64,000 nucleotides of DNA from Pseudocercospora fijiensis CIRAD86 (GCF_000340215.1 NW_006921538.1:3205869-3269868); one strand, 5' to 3'. Shown: positions 11,386 through 23,267, counted from the first letter of the stretch. Numbers and translations: made by a program. Notes: generated by a model not told the origin, from the sequence alone.

Positions 11386-14300
11386 ATGGCCGCCGAGCCG
11401 TGTCCTGACCCCAGCGTCCACAAACACCAGCGCAACTTGTCCGAGCAAGCATCGACGGCCGCCCTGTACGTGACGAGGCCCGCCAGCGCCTCGCACAATG
11501 AAGCCAACGTGAAAGACGACAATGTCCTCGGGCCCGATGGCAAGTTGTCGTCCAAAAGTAAGCTGCATCACCTGTCCTTCTGCTTCCATGCTCGTGTTTC
11601 CTGGCGTGTGTTGTGTAGCAGGACAACCACAGCCATCATACTAACATGCCTCCAGGCGCCGCCGCTTCGTTAAAGCATGCCAAGCCACAAGATCTGCCGT
11701 CGTTCCCGTCGCATGGCACACCTGCAGACTCCGCCGGCAAAGCCGCAATGCTGGCAAAGGACTACAAAATGAAGGAGCTGTGGCAGCCAGAGCAGAGTGT
11801 CGCGGGATCCAAGGCTGCTGTGCTGGCGGCTGGCAAGGGCGCGAAGTTGGATCTCTGGGAAGCTCAAGCCACCGCTGCTGGCCAGTCTGCCGCCTCTCTC
11901 GCATTTAAGAATAAGGGACTGAGCCCGCAGGCGTACGGCGGCAACACACCTGAGAACAAGAGTAAGGCACTGCAGGCAGCTGCCATGTCGGCGAAGGCCA
12001 GCAGAGCGCGCGCTGCATCGACCCCCACACTCGCGCCAGCACTTTACCCAGATGCCCACAATGCAGTGCCCAATGCCTTGAATGCTGCAACCGTCTCGCA
12101 CCGGAACTCAGCCAAGGTGAAGTCGGACCACAATGGTGGATGGAACGACGCAGCGAACCAGGCGGCGCGCATTATGAACAGCCATATGGACCCTCAACTA
12201 TTCACAGAGCACCCAGGCATTCAGACGGATGAAGACAGACGTCAAGCCGCGCTCAAGGCTTCTGCTATCTCCATGGCTAAGAGGATGTACGAGAACCAGA
12301 ACCGAGACGCCATGCTAGCAGACCCGGAAGCACCCGGAGCACATCACGCTGGTGCGAGAGCCGCAGCACGTAACGAGGCTATAGCACATCCGGATGTGAA
12401 GCAAGAAGCTTTGGCATATCTCAGCTTGCAGGACCACGCGCATAAGCTTGCAGCCGAACGACTAGCTAAGATTGATAAGGATATGGAGGCTTCTCGATTC
12501 CGCGAGCATTACGGCTATGAAGATAAGCCGAAGAGGCTGTCATCAAGACTGTCGATGCGAAGCGTCGGTACTGGAGGTCGACGAGGTAGAGCTGTGAGCG
12601 AAAGCGCAGCTAACGCATCCGACTCGGACGATGACCAGGCCGCAGCGCGTCGAATCCGCAAGCAGATGGCCAATCTGGGCAGTGCCTCGAAAGACGTTGA
12701 CGAGAAGAGGCAACGTGAAGATCGCGCGAAAGTCTTGGCTGCTGCAGAGAAGAGAGTGTCGAGTCGGATGCATGATATGGATCAGCAGGTGTATCGCGAT
12801 ACTGGCAAAGTCTCGGAGGCCATGATGGCTGAGTGGGAGGAAAAGGCACGTGTTCGAGCTCAGCAAGAACGTGAGAAGAAGGCTGAGACTCCTGGTCGAA
12901 CTCATATCGGTGGTGGCAAGTATATGGAGACGGCAGATATCGAAGCCATTGCAGCTGCTAGGCTGAAGGGCACGCTTGACGAGATCAATGCGACCGCCGA
13001 GCAGAGACGAGCACGAGATGCTGAGATTGCAGCGGAGAAGGAGGAGCAGGAGCGACTCAAAATGGAGCAGAAAATGCAAGATCAAGCTCAGAAGGAGGAA
13101 TGGCGGCGCATTCGAGGTGAGCGAAGAACATCGTGAGCTGCGCGCATGAAGCTAACTCTGTTCAACAGACGAAGACAAAGCGGCGGCCAGAAGACAGAAG
13201 GAGGAAGAGAAGCTTCGCAAGGCTGAAGAGAAGCGAATCGCGACCGAAGAGAAGCGACTTGCGAAGGAAGAGAAACGCAAGAGCAGAGACGAGAAGAGAG
13301 ACACAGCTGCTGCAGTTGCTGCAGGTGCTACACTTGGCGAGGCTGCGGCCAAAGTCAGACAAGATGACGAGCCTGAACAAGACACTGTTGCAAATAACGG
13401 CAGGGAGAAGCACGCGTCTGCTTTCAGTCGGCTGAAGGATCACTTTAGGAAGAGTGGCTCTCACAAGGAGCAGAAGCAAGATCAAGAAGCTGCCAAGGAT
13501 TCCGATACGCATAATGAGGCACCTGTTGTCGCTGGTGGTGCAGTGGCCGGTGCTGCTACTGGCGCAACCATGGCAGACATTGGACATTCTGGTGACAGGG
13601 ATCTGGACGCGCAGCAGGCATCACACGTCCTCGGCGAGGATGAAAGCAGACCTGCTACTGCAACCACCATCACGACAGCAGAACCCGAAGTTGCACCTCT
13701 TGCTCAGCCTGTATCGCCTCTTACGGAGGAAGAGAAGCATCTCGAGACGCCAGCTCCAGCTGTGGCTTCTGCAGAGCCTGAGGAGGTCCACAGCTCCAGC
13801 CTTGACCGTGATGCTGCGATTGTCGGCACGTCAGGTGCCGCAGTCGGCGCAGCTTTTCTACGAGATCATGAGATCAGCGAGCACAAGGGTGCTTCAGACG
13901 AGCGCTCCTCCATCTCTGGCAGCGTGATAGCAGACGAAGAACTGGACGATGACAAGCTGACTCATGATGATCCCACGCGTCCAAAGTTTGAGCAGCAGCC
14001 CAGTTTTACCTTGCATGGCGACGAGGTGCCGACCACCACCGTGACATCCAGCACGAAGCCGGACCTCGAGAGGCATATTTCACAAATCCCGGAGAGCGAT
14101 TTTGAGGATTCGGACGAGGATAGCGATGACTGGAATGAGAAACACGCTGAGAAGGCTGCTGCCGCCGCGGCAGCTGTCGCTTCTACTGGTGTCATTGCTA
14201 CCCCTGCAGCGCAAGTTGAAGCTGAGCCTGAGCCCCCAGTTCCCTCTGCCGAAGTGTACGAAGAGACAATGACCAGGATGGAGGATCAAAGGGCAGAGCC

Positions 14301-15297
14301 GCCGACCGACCTACCCTCAACTATACAGCCGCCCGGTGTGCCTAAACACATCCCGACTGATGCTATCTCGACCATGGCGATCAAGTCCGTGAACAACTCT
14401 CCGGTGACAGGCACAGCCGCGTCCTTCAAAGAGGGTGAAAAAGATCGTCACAACAAGCTCCAGAAGAAGTCTGTCAAGGGCAAGGAACCAGCTCTTGAGC
14501 CAGTCTCTACTGCCGGTACAGCCAGTGCTGTGAAGGTCTCGGAAGACAGGCCACGCGAGTCTGCTGCAGCGCCTGCTTCTCCAGCGAAAATCACTAAGAC
14601 CGAAAGGCATGAGCATCAAGATGAGAAGGACGAGAAGAAAGGCCTTCGCGGACTCATCTCACGCATTCGTCACAAGTCAAAGTCGGAGAAGCAAGCTGGC
14701 TCGTTCATGACGACAACCAACTCCAACGACAGCAGCGTGCCATACGATTCCACGAAAGCCGGACGGAAGCCAATGCCAGTGGCCACAGCAACCGACGCAG
14801 CCAAAGCGGAAAATAGTGCGACATCCCCAAGCACAATCCCACCTGTCGACACAGGCTCCAAATTTGAAGTCCCAACCCACACCGGCACAGATGGTGGCAT
14901 AGGCGACTCGACCCGCATCTCAGGCATCGGTGGTAATCCCGAACCAGTATCGCCATCCTCTTTCAATCGCCACGAGCAAGATCTTCATGACCCAGATGAC
15001 GTCTCATCTTCCGGCGCCGATGAAGATGATATCCAGCGCGGCCGTGGTGGTCGGATCGCCAAGAAGTTCGGGTTCGGAAACTATCGCACTAGGAATTCGG
15101 ACAAGGGGAGTGCTCCTGCCGCGAACAATCCTAATGAGATCCAGAGAGGTAATAGTAATACTTCTGCTACTGAGGATGAGACGTTTGAGGAGGCTAGGGA
15201 TCATTTTGATGAGTCGCTCGCTCCGCCTCCGGCTTTTGGGGGCCAGAAGAAGAGTGAGAGTCCGGTGAGGGAGACGAGATTTAAGGAGGATGTTTAG
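11386..15297 (+). CDS. EIS1: Eisosome protein 1 (Eis1)-like
   Basis: Three exons give 1,253 aa: 11386-11557, 11656-13116 and 13169-15297. The introns are 98 and 52 nt, with GT...AG ends and CTAAC branch sites. The conserved N-terminal block appears only after splicing (GKLSSK|SAAASLKHAKPQ, then DLPSFPS). It is followed by Ala-rich LWQPE/LWEAQ-type repeats (residues about 80-130) typical of fungal Eis1. A long charged coiled coil (KEEEKLRKAEEKR and similar, about residues 545-600) leads into a low-complexity acidic C-terminal half with an RGLISRIRHKSKSEK basic patch. Eis1 is a cortical protein of eisosomes, the plasma-membrane furrows organised by Pil1/Lsp1 (family knowledge). The start chosen is ACAACATGG, and the next in-frame ATG would lose exon 1. 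Confidence 0.85.
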
Positions 15298-15758
15298 GTA
15301 AAGAGAAGGATGTAGGATGAAGGTTGGAGATTGCACGTTCGTTTTTGTTTTTCGCGATTGATACCATTATTTCACAGAACGGGACGGCAGACGCGGAGCG
15401 AAACAGAATATTGTAGTTAGGATGAAGATGTAATACGAGCCATGTACATGAATCAGGCATATTCGATTTTCTTTAGCGCGATCCTTCGCCATAGCCAGTC
15501 TTGAGCCAGATGAATCCCCTATCATCGTCGCCTTAATCCAAGTCCAAGAACATGCCGTGAGCTTCGTTGTCGCTCGCAAGTCTCGTGAGTTGGGCGTCCA
15601 TGGCATGGAGACAGGTGAGCTCGGGACGCGATCCCGACAGAGATGGAGAAAGCTTCCCTCTACGGCAATGCTTACCGTGCGACTGACAATGACCAGATAT
15701 ATTGATAAGTCTACATCGCCATATTGAAAAAAAACTGCTCATCAACACAATAGACAAC
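15298..15758. other. Intergenic: EIS1 3' region and P5CR promoter
   Basis: No gene seen. It holds the 3' end of the EIS1-like gene and the upstream region of the reductase gene, with an A-rich run (A8) about 25 nt before the next start codon. Confidence 0.5.
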
Positions 15759-16704
15759 ATGGGCGACGCAATCCAGAACAAGAGCCTCCGAATCGCGGTC
15801 CTAGGCAGCGGTAGATAAATTACTCTCGCCGCCACTCTCGGAGCAAGGTTGACTGACCATCCCACCAGGTTTTATGGGTACAGCTCTTCTCAAAGCCTGG
15901 ATGAACGCAGCCGGGAGCTCGAATTGCACATTCTCAGCACATGTGCGGAGTTCTGCTTCACGGGAGAGATTGAAGCAAGACCTCTCGAACTCTAGCAAAG
16001 TCGACTTGTCTTTCGGTGACGATAACATCGTAGGTTGTGTCAAGGGCGCAGATATTGTGGTCCTCGGGTTCTTGCCCACGCAGCTTGGATCCATCCTGAA
16101 GACCCCGGGACTTGTCGGCGAATTGTCTGGAAAGGCTGTGGTGAGTGTCTTGGCAGGTGTCTCGACTCAGCAACTGGTGGACGAACTCAGATCTGCGTCA
16201 TCATCCTCCAGCAGTGATGGGGATGGGGACTTCAAAGCGGCATGTGTGATTCCGACTCTGGGTTGTGGGATTCGAGAAAGTGTCACGCTGCTCGCGACTC
16301 CTTCGGGAAGCGAATCGCAACCGCATTTCCAGCTCGTCGAAGAAGCTTTCTCTCACATCGGATCGGTGCTCAGAATCCCGGAAGCACATATGGGCGCGGC
16401 TACAGCGATTGGCGCCGCTGTACATGCTTTGGCTATCGTGGCGATGGACACGGCTGTAGATGCGAGCGTTGCCGAGGGAGTTCCGAGGAGTCTTGCGCAG
16501 GATATCGTATCGAGCTGTCTGAAGTCTTCTGGTGCAATGTTCGCGGCCAAAGCTTTCACGCCAGAATCCATGAAAGCGGCCATGTCGACCCCAGGAGGCA
16601 TCACTCTCAACACCTTTGTACACCTGGATGCGAACGCCAGACCGGGCATCGCAAGTGCTGTGAGGCATGCAATTGGCTACACTAAGAGCATGAACGAATG
16701 GTAG
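15759..16704 (+). CDS. Pyrroline-5-carboxylate reductase
   Basis: Two exons (15759-15810, 15869-16704; intron 58 nt) encode 295 aa. The enzyme reduces 1-pyrroline-5-carboxylate to proline with NAD(P)H, the last step of proline synthesis. The dinucleotide-binding motif VLGSGFMGTALL (residues 14-25) is split by the intron after the first base of the Gly18 codon, so a genomic ORF alone misses it. Further family marks: ADIVVLGFLPTQL, the AAVHALAIVAMD helix, and the C-terminal signature TPGGITLNTF with the HLDAN block. The length fits the family (about 270-320 aa). A Ser/Asp-rich insert (SSSSSSDGDGD, near residue 130) is unusual but lies in a surface-loop position. It is probably cytosolic; no targeting signal is seen. 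Confidence 0.93.
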
Positions 16705-16998
16705 CACAAGGAGAAAGATGAAACATGAAAGAAAGTGCAGGAGAGAAAAATGTCGAGGATTCTTGAGATGTCAAACCCATTGGCCGTATTAAACTAATCT
16801 CTATAGAAATCCTCGAGATGCGCCATCTTCTATGCAAAAAGCCAAATCAAAACCATTCAACCAGCTAAGCCAAGCTCCGTCCCCGCTTGTCAAGAAGAAG
16901 GCGAAAAGAAAGCCATAAGCTCGTATAACCATGAACTGATTACCCGCCATGAGCGCCAGGTACTGTCTTGATGTCTTGTCCATAGGTAATTATACGCT

Positions 16999-17610
16999 TT
17001 AGAGCACGTCGATTGGCGAGCAGCCAAGGTTGGCGTTGATGAGACCCTGAGAGAAGAAGAGAAGTATCAGTTACTACCGTCGAAATCGCAGACGAGGGGA
17101 GTACTTACAACCTGGTTAGTCTGGCAGCAGTAAGCGCTACCCGTCTCACAGTTGGTGCCGAGAATTGGGAGGTTGAGGGTGCAAGAGCCGCCTATTATAT
17201 GCGGGAAAGCAATACATTAGCCAGAGAGCAAAACAAAAATCCAACGATTTTCTTCTCTTGATCTTACCGAGCAGGTTGCTGCCGAGGGTCTTATCAGCAG
17301 TGTCGCAGCAAGCAACGGCAGAGTTGACGTTGCAGTTCCCCTGGGACGGGGCTGGGGCGGCGGTGGGCTTGGCAATGGGACGGGTGGTGGAGGTGGTGAA
17401 GTAGACTGGCTCCTTGGCAGCTGGTTGGGGGACGTAGGTCTCCTTTGGAGCGGCGGTGGCGTGCTTGTAGGCATCGTCGACGGACTTGCTGGCTGGCTTG
17501 TACTCGGGTTCGACGCTCTTGGATGGAACCTCGTACTCTGGGTACTCGAATGCCATGGCGGTGGCGGCGGCGACGGCCAGGATGGAGACGATGCTGGTGA
17601 AGGAAGGCAT
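16999..17610 (-). CDS. Hydrophobin (class I-like), secreted
   Basis: Three exons on the minus strand (17268-17610, 17109-17191, 16999-17046; introns 76 and 62 nt) give 157 aa. The signal peptide is about residues 1-20 (MPSFTSIVSILAVAAATAMA). A Pro/Lys/Thr-rich linker with imperfect SKSV repeats follows. The eight-cysteine hydrophobin pattern is C93, C101-C102, C118, C129, C136-C137, C151. The ending GLINANLGCSPIDVL is class I-like, although the C3-C4 gap (15 residues) is short for class I. The last three cysteine positions depend on the two small downstream exons. Hydrophobins self-assemble at air-water or cell-surface interfaces of hyphae and spores (family knowledge). The long linker of about 70 residues before the first cysteine is uncommon. 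Confidence 0.85.
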
Positions 17611-17753
17611 TTTTGATTTGAGGTTGGTTGGTTGGTTGTTTTGGTTAGAAACGAGTGACTTGGGTTGGTTGATTGAACGAGTGTGGTTAAGTTGGTTTGA
17701 TTGTTGGGATTGCTGGTGTGATGAGGTTTGTGTTTGGAGGGCTGGAGATGGAT

Positions 17754-17763
17754 GTATATATAC
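17754..17763 (-). promoter_or_regulatory. Candidate TATA box for the hydrophobin gene
   Basis: GTATATATAC lies about 145-153 bp upstream of the hydrophobin start on the minus strand. The interval is rich in AACCAACC-type pyrimidine stretches on the coding strand, as in strongly expressed fungal promoters. Position and composition are the only evidence. Confidence 0.4.
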
Positions 17764-18351
17764 AACTTTTCTGAACGATTGCCACTTACGAGTGTTGGGT
17801 CTCTTTGCACTGACTGCAATGCAGGGTGAGATGAGGAACGATAGTTTCATCCTGGTTCCTAGTGTGGAAGTGGTAGTACCAGAGGTTGTGGTGGATTTCT
17901 TACGGCGATCTTCACTTGTTGAAATGCCACAGGAGGTGCCCCAGCAAAGGATACGGTAGGAGATGCACGTGAAGTGAAGTCTTCATTCTGTAAGTACCAG
18001 GGATTGCTCAACGCTCCGGCTTAGCTTCATTATGTCGGAACGAGAATCTTGGTACCGCCCAGAGAGTTTTGGAAATGGCCTTGAGATTCTCGCCGTGTTT
18101 CCAAAAATACGCTGTCTTGTTCTGCTTGCATTGTAGATCACATTTTCATTCAGTGTTGTAAATGCACTCAACACGTGAAGAGTGGGAATGGGTTGCATGT
18201 GATGCATTCAAAGTTCAATCACATACTGTAGCATCTCAGTGTTCGTTCTGATGATTCTAAGCGATAGTGCATAAGGGTAGTATCAAGTCGCACATCTGTC
18301 GCTCTCTCACGTGGTATCAAAATCCGTCATTTACCCAGTAATCCATCATCG

Positions 18352-18777
18352 TCAAAGTGCATACCAATCCTCGGCATCGACACAAGAGCCTGGAATCTTC
18401 CCGTCCTTCGATTCAGACCTGGCCCTTTCCTCAGTGTGCAATTCATTCACCACAAGAATAGTGTTTGGTCGATGATGCTTGTTGCATTCGTCCTCGTCGC
18501 TGGCTGTGTTGTCAGTCAGCCGGATCGATGTATACTGTGCCGTTGTGCAGAGCAAAGACTCACAATATCGACTCCTCGTCGAAGAATCGTAAGGCATATT
18601 TCTCAGCACTTGATACGAAGCCGCCGGAGCTGTCTGGGTCGATCGTCGTTTGAAGAGTTTAGAAGTTATTCTCGTTAGACCTTTCTCCATGATTTGAAAG
18701 AAATTGCTGCGTTTGTGATGAGGCCTCATTGCAATTTGCGGTGATGATGGAAAGGAGTGATCCGTTTTGTTGAACAC
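18352..18777 (-). CDS. Possible small hypothetical protein
   Basis: An uninterrupted 141-codon frame with a basic start (MEKGLTRITSKLFKRRS from an internal Met) and a mixed, non-repetitive remainder. It resembles nothing I know. It is isolated in a 2.2-kb gap, and chance ORFs of this size are common here, so it is listed only as a candidate. Confidence 0.25.
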   Translation of the reverse strand: MFNKTDHSFPSSPQIAMRPHHKRSNFFQIMEKGLTRITSKLFKRRSTQTAPAASYQVLRNMPYDSSTRSRYCESLLCTTAQYTSIRLTDNTASDEDECNKHHRPNTILVVNELHTEERARSESKDGKIPGSCVDAEDWYAL

Positions 18778-19808
18778 ACTTGGCTGGGAGGTAAAGCTCG
18801 TGTCGAGTGCAGAATCGTCATGTCAACGGGCGTTTGCTGGTATACAAATGGTTCATCTGAATCATCTCGCGAGCATAAAAGCGAGCTTCGATGAGCAGGG
18901 GCAGCTCGTTGTTCCTAGATGGCGAAGACGTTAACATCCCTGGTGCAGCCTTGGGACTCACGAATTCCGATCAACTGAAGCAGTTGCAGACGTTTGCAAC
19001 ATCGTGTGGTTCCCGAGAGCATGTTTGCAGACGAATGTTGCTGTCGTCAAGGAGAGATAGCAGTTTGCAATGATTGCGCTCGTGGCAGGCATCGGAGAAT
19101 CGCAATTGCTGGACACTGTCGATGCTTTTGCTGTCGGCGAGAATGTCCACGCGTTGAACGGCAGTGTTTTACAGAAGCCAAGGTCAAGGTCAGGAGGACT
19201 GTAGATCTGTGTCTGTCAAGCTGTAAAGGGAGTGACAGCCAGTGGTACGTGTAGCGGATGGTTGAGCCGCGCAGCCGAACCAAAGATCAGGCTGACGGCT
19301 GGGGGTCGGATTGCGGCCATTCGTCGGAGGAGATGCTTAAATCTGATCTGCGATTAAAAGGAAAAGCTCTTTGCAGTGCAATTTGCCATCGTATAGAATT
19401 GTGCTTTCTCGGACTCAAATCTCTTGTTCCGTCAGCAAGCTTCGTCTTCCTTTGCTGACCTCGAAACTTTTATCAACCCACCGAAGGATTAACGTGTGCA
19501 AGGAGGATTTCGTGATTCCAGCTTCACATCATTGCCAGCTAATTCCGGATCCGTGCCAACTGCTGAGCCAAGGGCGATTGTTTTGCTTGGCAGTAATCAT
19601 CTCGGCCTCGCAGCCCAAAGACCTTCCATGATCATGATCGCGTCAGCACACATATCCTTGTATGGAAGCTGAATATTGACGGGCTTGTCCACTTTCGAAG
19701 CCCACGACGTGGAGATCTGGTTGCATAATGTCATCTCTTTTCATGCTCAAAATCTGTGCCTCATCCGTCAGACATGACCGACTTCCTGATGCAGCATCCT
19801 ACTGCCGT

Positions 19809-20630
19809 TCAGAAACTCGCCTCCCAAACAAGCCCATTGCCTCTAATCAAAGCCTGTCTAAGCTTCTTATCCGTAACGACTCTCGGGATAAGCACATACT
19901 TGTCCAAACACAATTTCGTCGCCAACATAGCATCGCCCTCTCCCTTGCCGAATTCCAGAATATCCTGGTCATAAATGCCCTGGCTTGATTCCACATTGCC
20001 ACAAAATCGCTTGATCATGCTCAGGACAGTTTGAAAAGGGAGACCGAGGTGCTTGTATGCGAGCTCTAGGCGCAGCTGCTCGAGAGTCGACTCGCTCTTC
20101 AGATCGTGGTGCTGACTTCCGATCTGGAGAAAATACTGTTGATCAGATGGGTATAGATGTGACGTGGTTGTTTCGACGTCGTAGTCGATTGTGAGGACGT
20201 ACTGGATGAAATGTCGGAGTCGTTGTACGTCATTCGAACTCGCAATCGGATAATCCACAATTTCGGTTTGCCATTCGAAAGTCGATGGATGCAAGGTCGA
20301 TGCGCTGGAAAAATCCGATCTCGATTGCTCAACATCCAGATACGGTGGATGAGCGTCCTCTGGCTGCGTTGTGTGCTCGAAAATAGTGCATTCATGTTCC
20401 GGTGGCCGTTCTTGTGGAGGTACGTTCGATTCTTGCGCTATCGTTGTAACAGAGGCGTCGGCGATGTAGGCATTATTGGTAGTATTCTGCACTGGGCTTC
20501 TTTTCCGTGCCAAACGCTCACTTCTCCATGTGGGATCCATTCTTGCGGTCTCCATATTCGCACTCTGACATTTCGCGGTGCAGGTGGAAATGAGCAGAGG
20601 CAGTTGAATTGCGTAAAGCTTCGAATTCAC
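19809..20630 (-). CDS. Hypothetical protein, 273 aa
   Basis: Single-exon frame of 273 codons, the longest ORF between the hydrophobin and RPB11 and without a competing frame of similar length. If translation starts at the first Met, the N-terminus (MNSKLYAIQLPLLISTCTAK) is hydrophobic and might act as a signal peptide. An internal Met (METARMDPTW, base 20555) gives a 248-aa soluble protein. The C-terminal half looks folded (a VQRLRHFIQYVLTIDYDVE segment, then LRLELAYKHLGLPFQTVLSMI). No family is recognised. Confidence 0.5.
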   Translation of the reverse strand: MNSKLYAIQLPLLISTCTAKCQSANMETARMDPTWRSERLARKRSPVQNTTNNAYIADASVTTIAQESNVPPQERPPEHECTIFEHTTQPEDAHPPYLDVEQSRSDFSSASTLHPSTFEWQTEIVDYPIASSNDVQRLRHFIQYVLTIDYDVETTTSHLYPSDQQYFLQIGSQHHDLKSESTLEQLRLELAYKHLGLPFQTVLSMIKRFCGNVESSQGIYDQDILEFGKGEGDAMLATKLCLDKYVLIPRVVTDKKLRQALIRGNGLVWEASF

Positions 20631-21150
20631 TATTGCTCTTTCTTGTGCACAGCATCAATAAATATCGTGTTGCGCTCGTGTTGTCGCAGAAGCATGTTGA
20701 AGATATGGAAAATACACATTTAAAGTTTGCAGACTGAGGACCAAACTCTCCGGTCAGCTTCCAAGCTTGCATAAGCTGGTAAGCAGCCTGTCAAGGTTTT
20801 TGAATGCTTTCGGCCTCCAAGGTTGTTTCTCTTGTCCTGGATGCGCGTCTAGAATGTAAAAGTCAGTTGGACCTTACCGTGCGCACCTAATACCATCTTT
20901 TGAGTGCCAAAGTTATACGTTCTCATTAAAGTGGATCTTAAGAAGCCGATGCTGCAGAAAAGCATGCTCAACTTCCTGCGATACAGATGAAGATCGTTTC
21001 ATCTTTTCCTATGCCAGTGGGTATCATCAATCACGGCGCAAGCACTTTGCTCGCTGACCACCATCCCAAACGCCACTTTTTCTTCGTATCTCATGCCTAT
21101 TCCTTCAACGCCAGCGCTATGCCATGAAATGAGAGGCCGTGCAATGTAGC
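20631..21150. other. Intergenic, about 520 bp
   Basis: It lies between the upstream end of the hypothetical gene and the 3' end of RPB11, both on the minus strand. Nothing beyond their likely promoter and terminator is seen. Confidence 0.45.
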
Positions 21151-21865
21151 TTAATAGCCAGCGTCGCCTGGACCAGTACCAGCGATCTTCTTGAGCTCGA
21201 ACTCCTTGGTGAACTCCTGGTCAAGCTGGCCGAGCTCCTTCACGACCTCGCGGCAGGCGTTGACCACAGCCTCCTTAGGACTGACCTCGCCGTCGGTCTG
21301 CACGCGGAGCTTGAAGGTAGCGAAGAGTGGGTGTGGGACTTGGTAGCCAGCGAAGAGGACGTGCTCAGACTTGGCGAGCTTCGCACGGAGGAGGTTGCCG
21401 AGGGTGTGGTCCTCCTTGTTGAAGGTGAACATGGCCGCATTTGGAACGCCTAGAAATGATGTTAGATGGTGGTCGCACAGCATAACCAAGCGGTTCTCCA
21501 GATAATGTTGGCGGCCGCTCGCAAGCGAAAGCTGTGCGCATATTGCGTGGCGATGTGGTACGGGCAACTTACGTGTCTCGGGATCTACCTCGACCTTCTT
21601 CTGGCCCTCGTCAAGAATGAACGACTCATATCTGTCGTTGTGATCAGTTGCGGTGTCGAACAGGGCACCCACAGAGCGCGTCTTGTTGCGCGGATCACAG
21701 CCCTGCGACATGCGATTCACATGGCTGTCGATGCCCAGATGAGGGTGCACGCCACCCGTGAGCGCGAGTTCGGTTCTGCTCGTCATTGTATGCGAATTTG
21801 CTGTACAATGATGCCGAACAGTGTGGTGGTGGTGATGTTGGTACGTACCTGTCTGGGGCATTCAT
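21151..21865 (-). CDS. RPB11: RNA polymerase II subunit RPB11
   Basis: Three exons (21849-21865, 21573-21631, 21151-21449; introns 217 and 123 nt) encode 124 aa, close to the usual size of about 120. The first exon is only 17 nt and gives MNAPDR; the protein then reads YESFILDEGQKKVEVDPET and (R)VPNAAMFTFNKEDHTLGNLL. NKEDHTLGNLL is the hallmark of the alpha-like RPB11/RPC19 family, and the MNAPDR...ESF...EGQKK start identifies RPB11. It dimerises with RPB3 to nucleate RNA polymerase II assembly in the nucleus (family knowledge). The first intron, right after codon 5, is long for this window. Confidence 0.95.
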
Positions 21866-22184
21866 ATTTATAGTGTCGCAACACGACCGTTGCCAGGACG
21901 CGCAGACGCTGCAGATGGGTGAGGTTGAAGTTGGTGAAGTTGCAAAGCTGGAGGAAGTCGCGACTGCTTTCGGCGTCGTGAAGTCAAACGGTCGGCAGGG
22001 ATGTTGCTGCACGGTTGCCTCAGGCTCTTGCCGCGGAGCAGCGCTCGATGACGGAACTGCAGACGTCAGCTTGCGCTACAAATGCGTGCGCCTTTGCTCG
22101 TACCTCTGCCGATGTCGCAGGTGTCGCAGTGCGTTGAAAAGCAGCTCGCGAGATGGTAGATTGCAAGAAGTGTAGGATATCCAA
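21866..22184. promoter_or_regulatory. Divergent intergenic region RPB11 / nitronate monooxygenase
   Basis: The two genes start head to head about 320 bp apart, so both promoters must lie here or overlap the 5' UTRs. No clear TATA box or known operator is seen. Confidence 0.5.
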
Positions 22185-23267
22185 GTGAAAGCTGGCGTAA
22201 CAATGGAGCGCCTCAAAGCCGACTACCCATGGACGAAAGCGCCGTTGGTATGTGGTGCGCCGATGCGATTGATCGCTTTGGCTTCTTTGGCAACAGAGAT
22301 CTCAAGAGCCGGCGGACTCGGGTTTGTAGGAGCTGGCAGCGATGCGTCGAATCTGGGAGAGATTCTGGAAGAAGTGCAGAAGTTGAAGGCGAGTGCGCAG
22401 GGCTTGAGGGAAGTGGACAATGTGCTGCCGGTTGGAGTTGGCTTCCTATTGTGGGCGGGCGACCAGCTATTGAATGATGCACTTCCACTTTTGGCCAAGC
22501 ACACGCCAGCTGCCGTGTGGCTGTTCGCGCCTCGGGAGGTGGACCAGTTCCAGCAGTGGACGAGAGAAGTGAGACGAGCGACGGACAACAAGACGAAGAT
22601 CTGGATCCAGATTGGAACGGTAGCGGAAGCTTTGGAAGTGGTCGGGTCATGCGATCCAGACGTGCTGGTGGTGCAAGGCCAAGACGCTGGAGGCCATGGA
22701 CTCGACAGGGCTGCTGGCCTCATCGCGCTCCTGCCCGAGGTCGACGATGCAGTGACAGATCTGTGCAGGACGAAGAAGAACATCAAGCCCACATTGATCG
22801 CTACTGGTGGCATCGTGGACGGGCGAGGCACCGCGGCCGCGATCACTCTTGGTGCTTCCGGAGTGACGCTCGGCACTCGCTACCTTGCCGCGCCGGAGTC
22901 GAACATTGCAAAGGGCTACCGAGACGCTGTTCTGAGGGCTGGCGATGGCGGTGTGCACACGCGGCGCGTAAAGCTTTACGACACCTTGCGCGGCACACGA
23001 GACTGGCCCGAGCGGTATGGCGGGCGTGGCGTGGTCAATGAGAGCTTCTACGACGCGGAGAAGGGGGTGAGCCTGGAGGAGAACCAGCGATTGTACGACG
23101 AAGCATTGAAGAAAGGCGACGAGGGCTGGGGCGAGCATGCACGTCTCGCGACCTATGCGGGCGCTGGTGTCGGTCTTGTGAAGGCCATGAAGTCTGCTGC
23201 GAGCATCACCGAGGAAGTGAGAGACGATGCGAAGCAGATCTTGAAGCACGCGAGCAAGATACCCTGA
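22185..23267 (+). CDS. Nitronate monooxygenase (2-nitropropane dioxygenase family)
   Basis: Single exon, 360 aa (354 if the Met at 22203, MERLKADYPW, is used). It is an FMN-dependent TIM-barrel enzyme that oxidises alkyl nitronates such as propionate-3-nitronate to the aldehyde and nitrite, usually regarded as detoxification. Family marks: PLVCGAPM near the start (residues 20-27), AGGLGFVGAG (42-51), VVQGQDAGGHG (162-172; phosphate loop and catalytic His region) and ATGGIVDGRG (206-215), followed by ALGASGV/GTRYLA-type sequence. The C-terminal tail is rich in Lys and Ala. No targeting signal is evident. The substrate is not decided by sequence. Confidence 0.9.
   Translation: MKAGVTMERLKADYPWTKAPLVCGAPMRLIALASLATEISRAGGLGFVGAGSDASNLGEILEEVQKLKASAQGLREVDNVLPVGVGFLLWAGDQLLNDALPLLAKHTPAAVWLFAPREVDQFQQWTREVRRATDNKTKIWIQIGTVAEALEVVGSCDPDVLVVQGQDAGGHGLDRAAGLIALLPEVDDAVTDLCRTKKNIKPTLIATGGIVDGRGTAAAITLGASGVTLGTRYLAAPESNIAKGYRDAVLRAGDGGVHTRRVKLYDTLRGTRDWPERYGGRGVVNESFYDAEKGVSLEENQRLYDEALKKGDEGWGEHARLATYAGAGVGLVKAMKSAASITEEVRDDAKQILKHASKIP

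Larger units (their letters stand above)
17611..19808. other. Long intergenic region (about 2.2 kb)
   Basis: Apart from the hydrophobin promoter and the weak ORF at 18352-18777, no gene is recognised. Composition is normal, without RIP signs. It may hold an untranslated transcript or a lost gene, but nothing in the sequence shows it. Confidence 0.4.
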
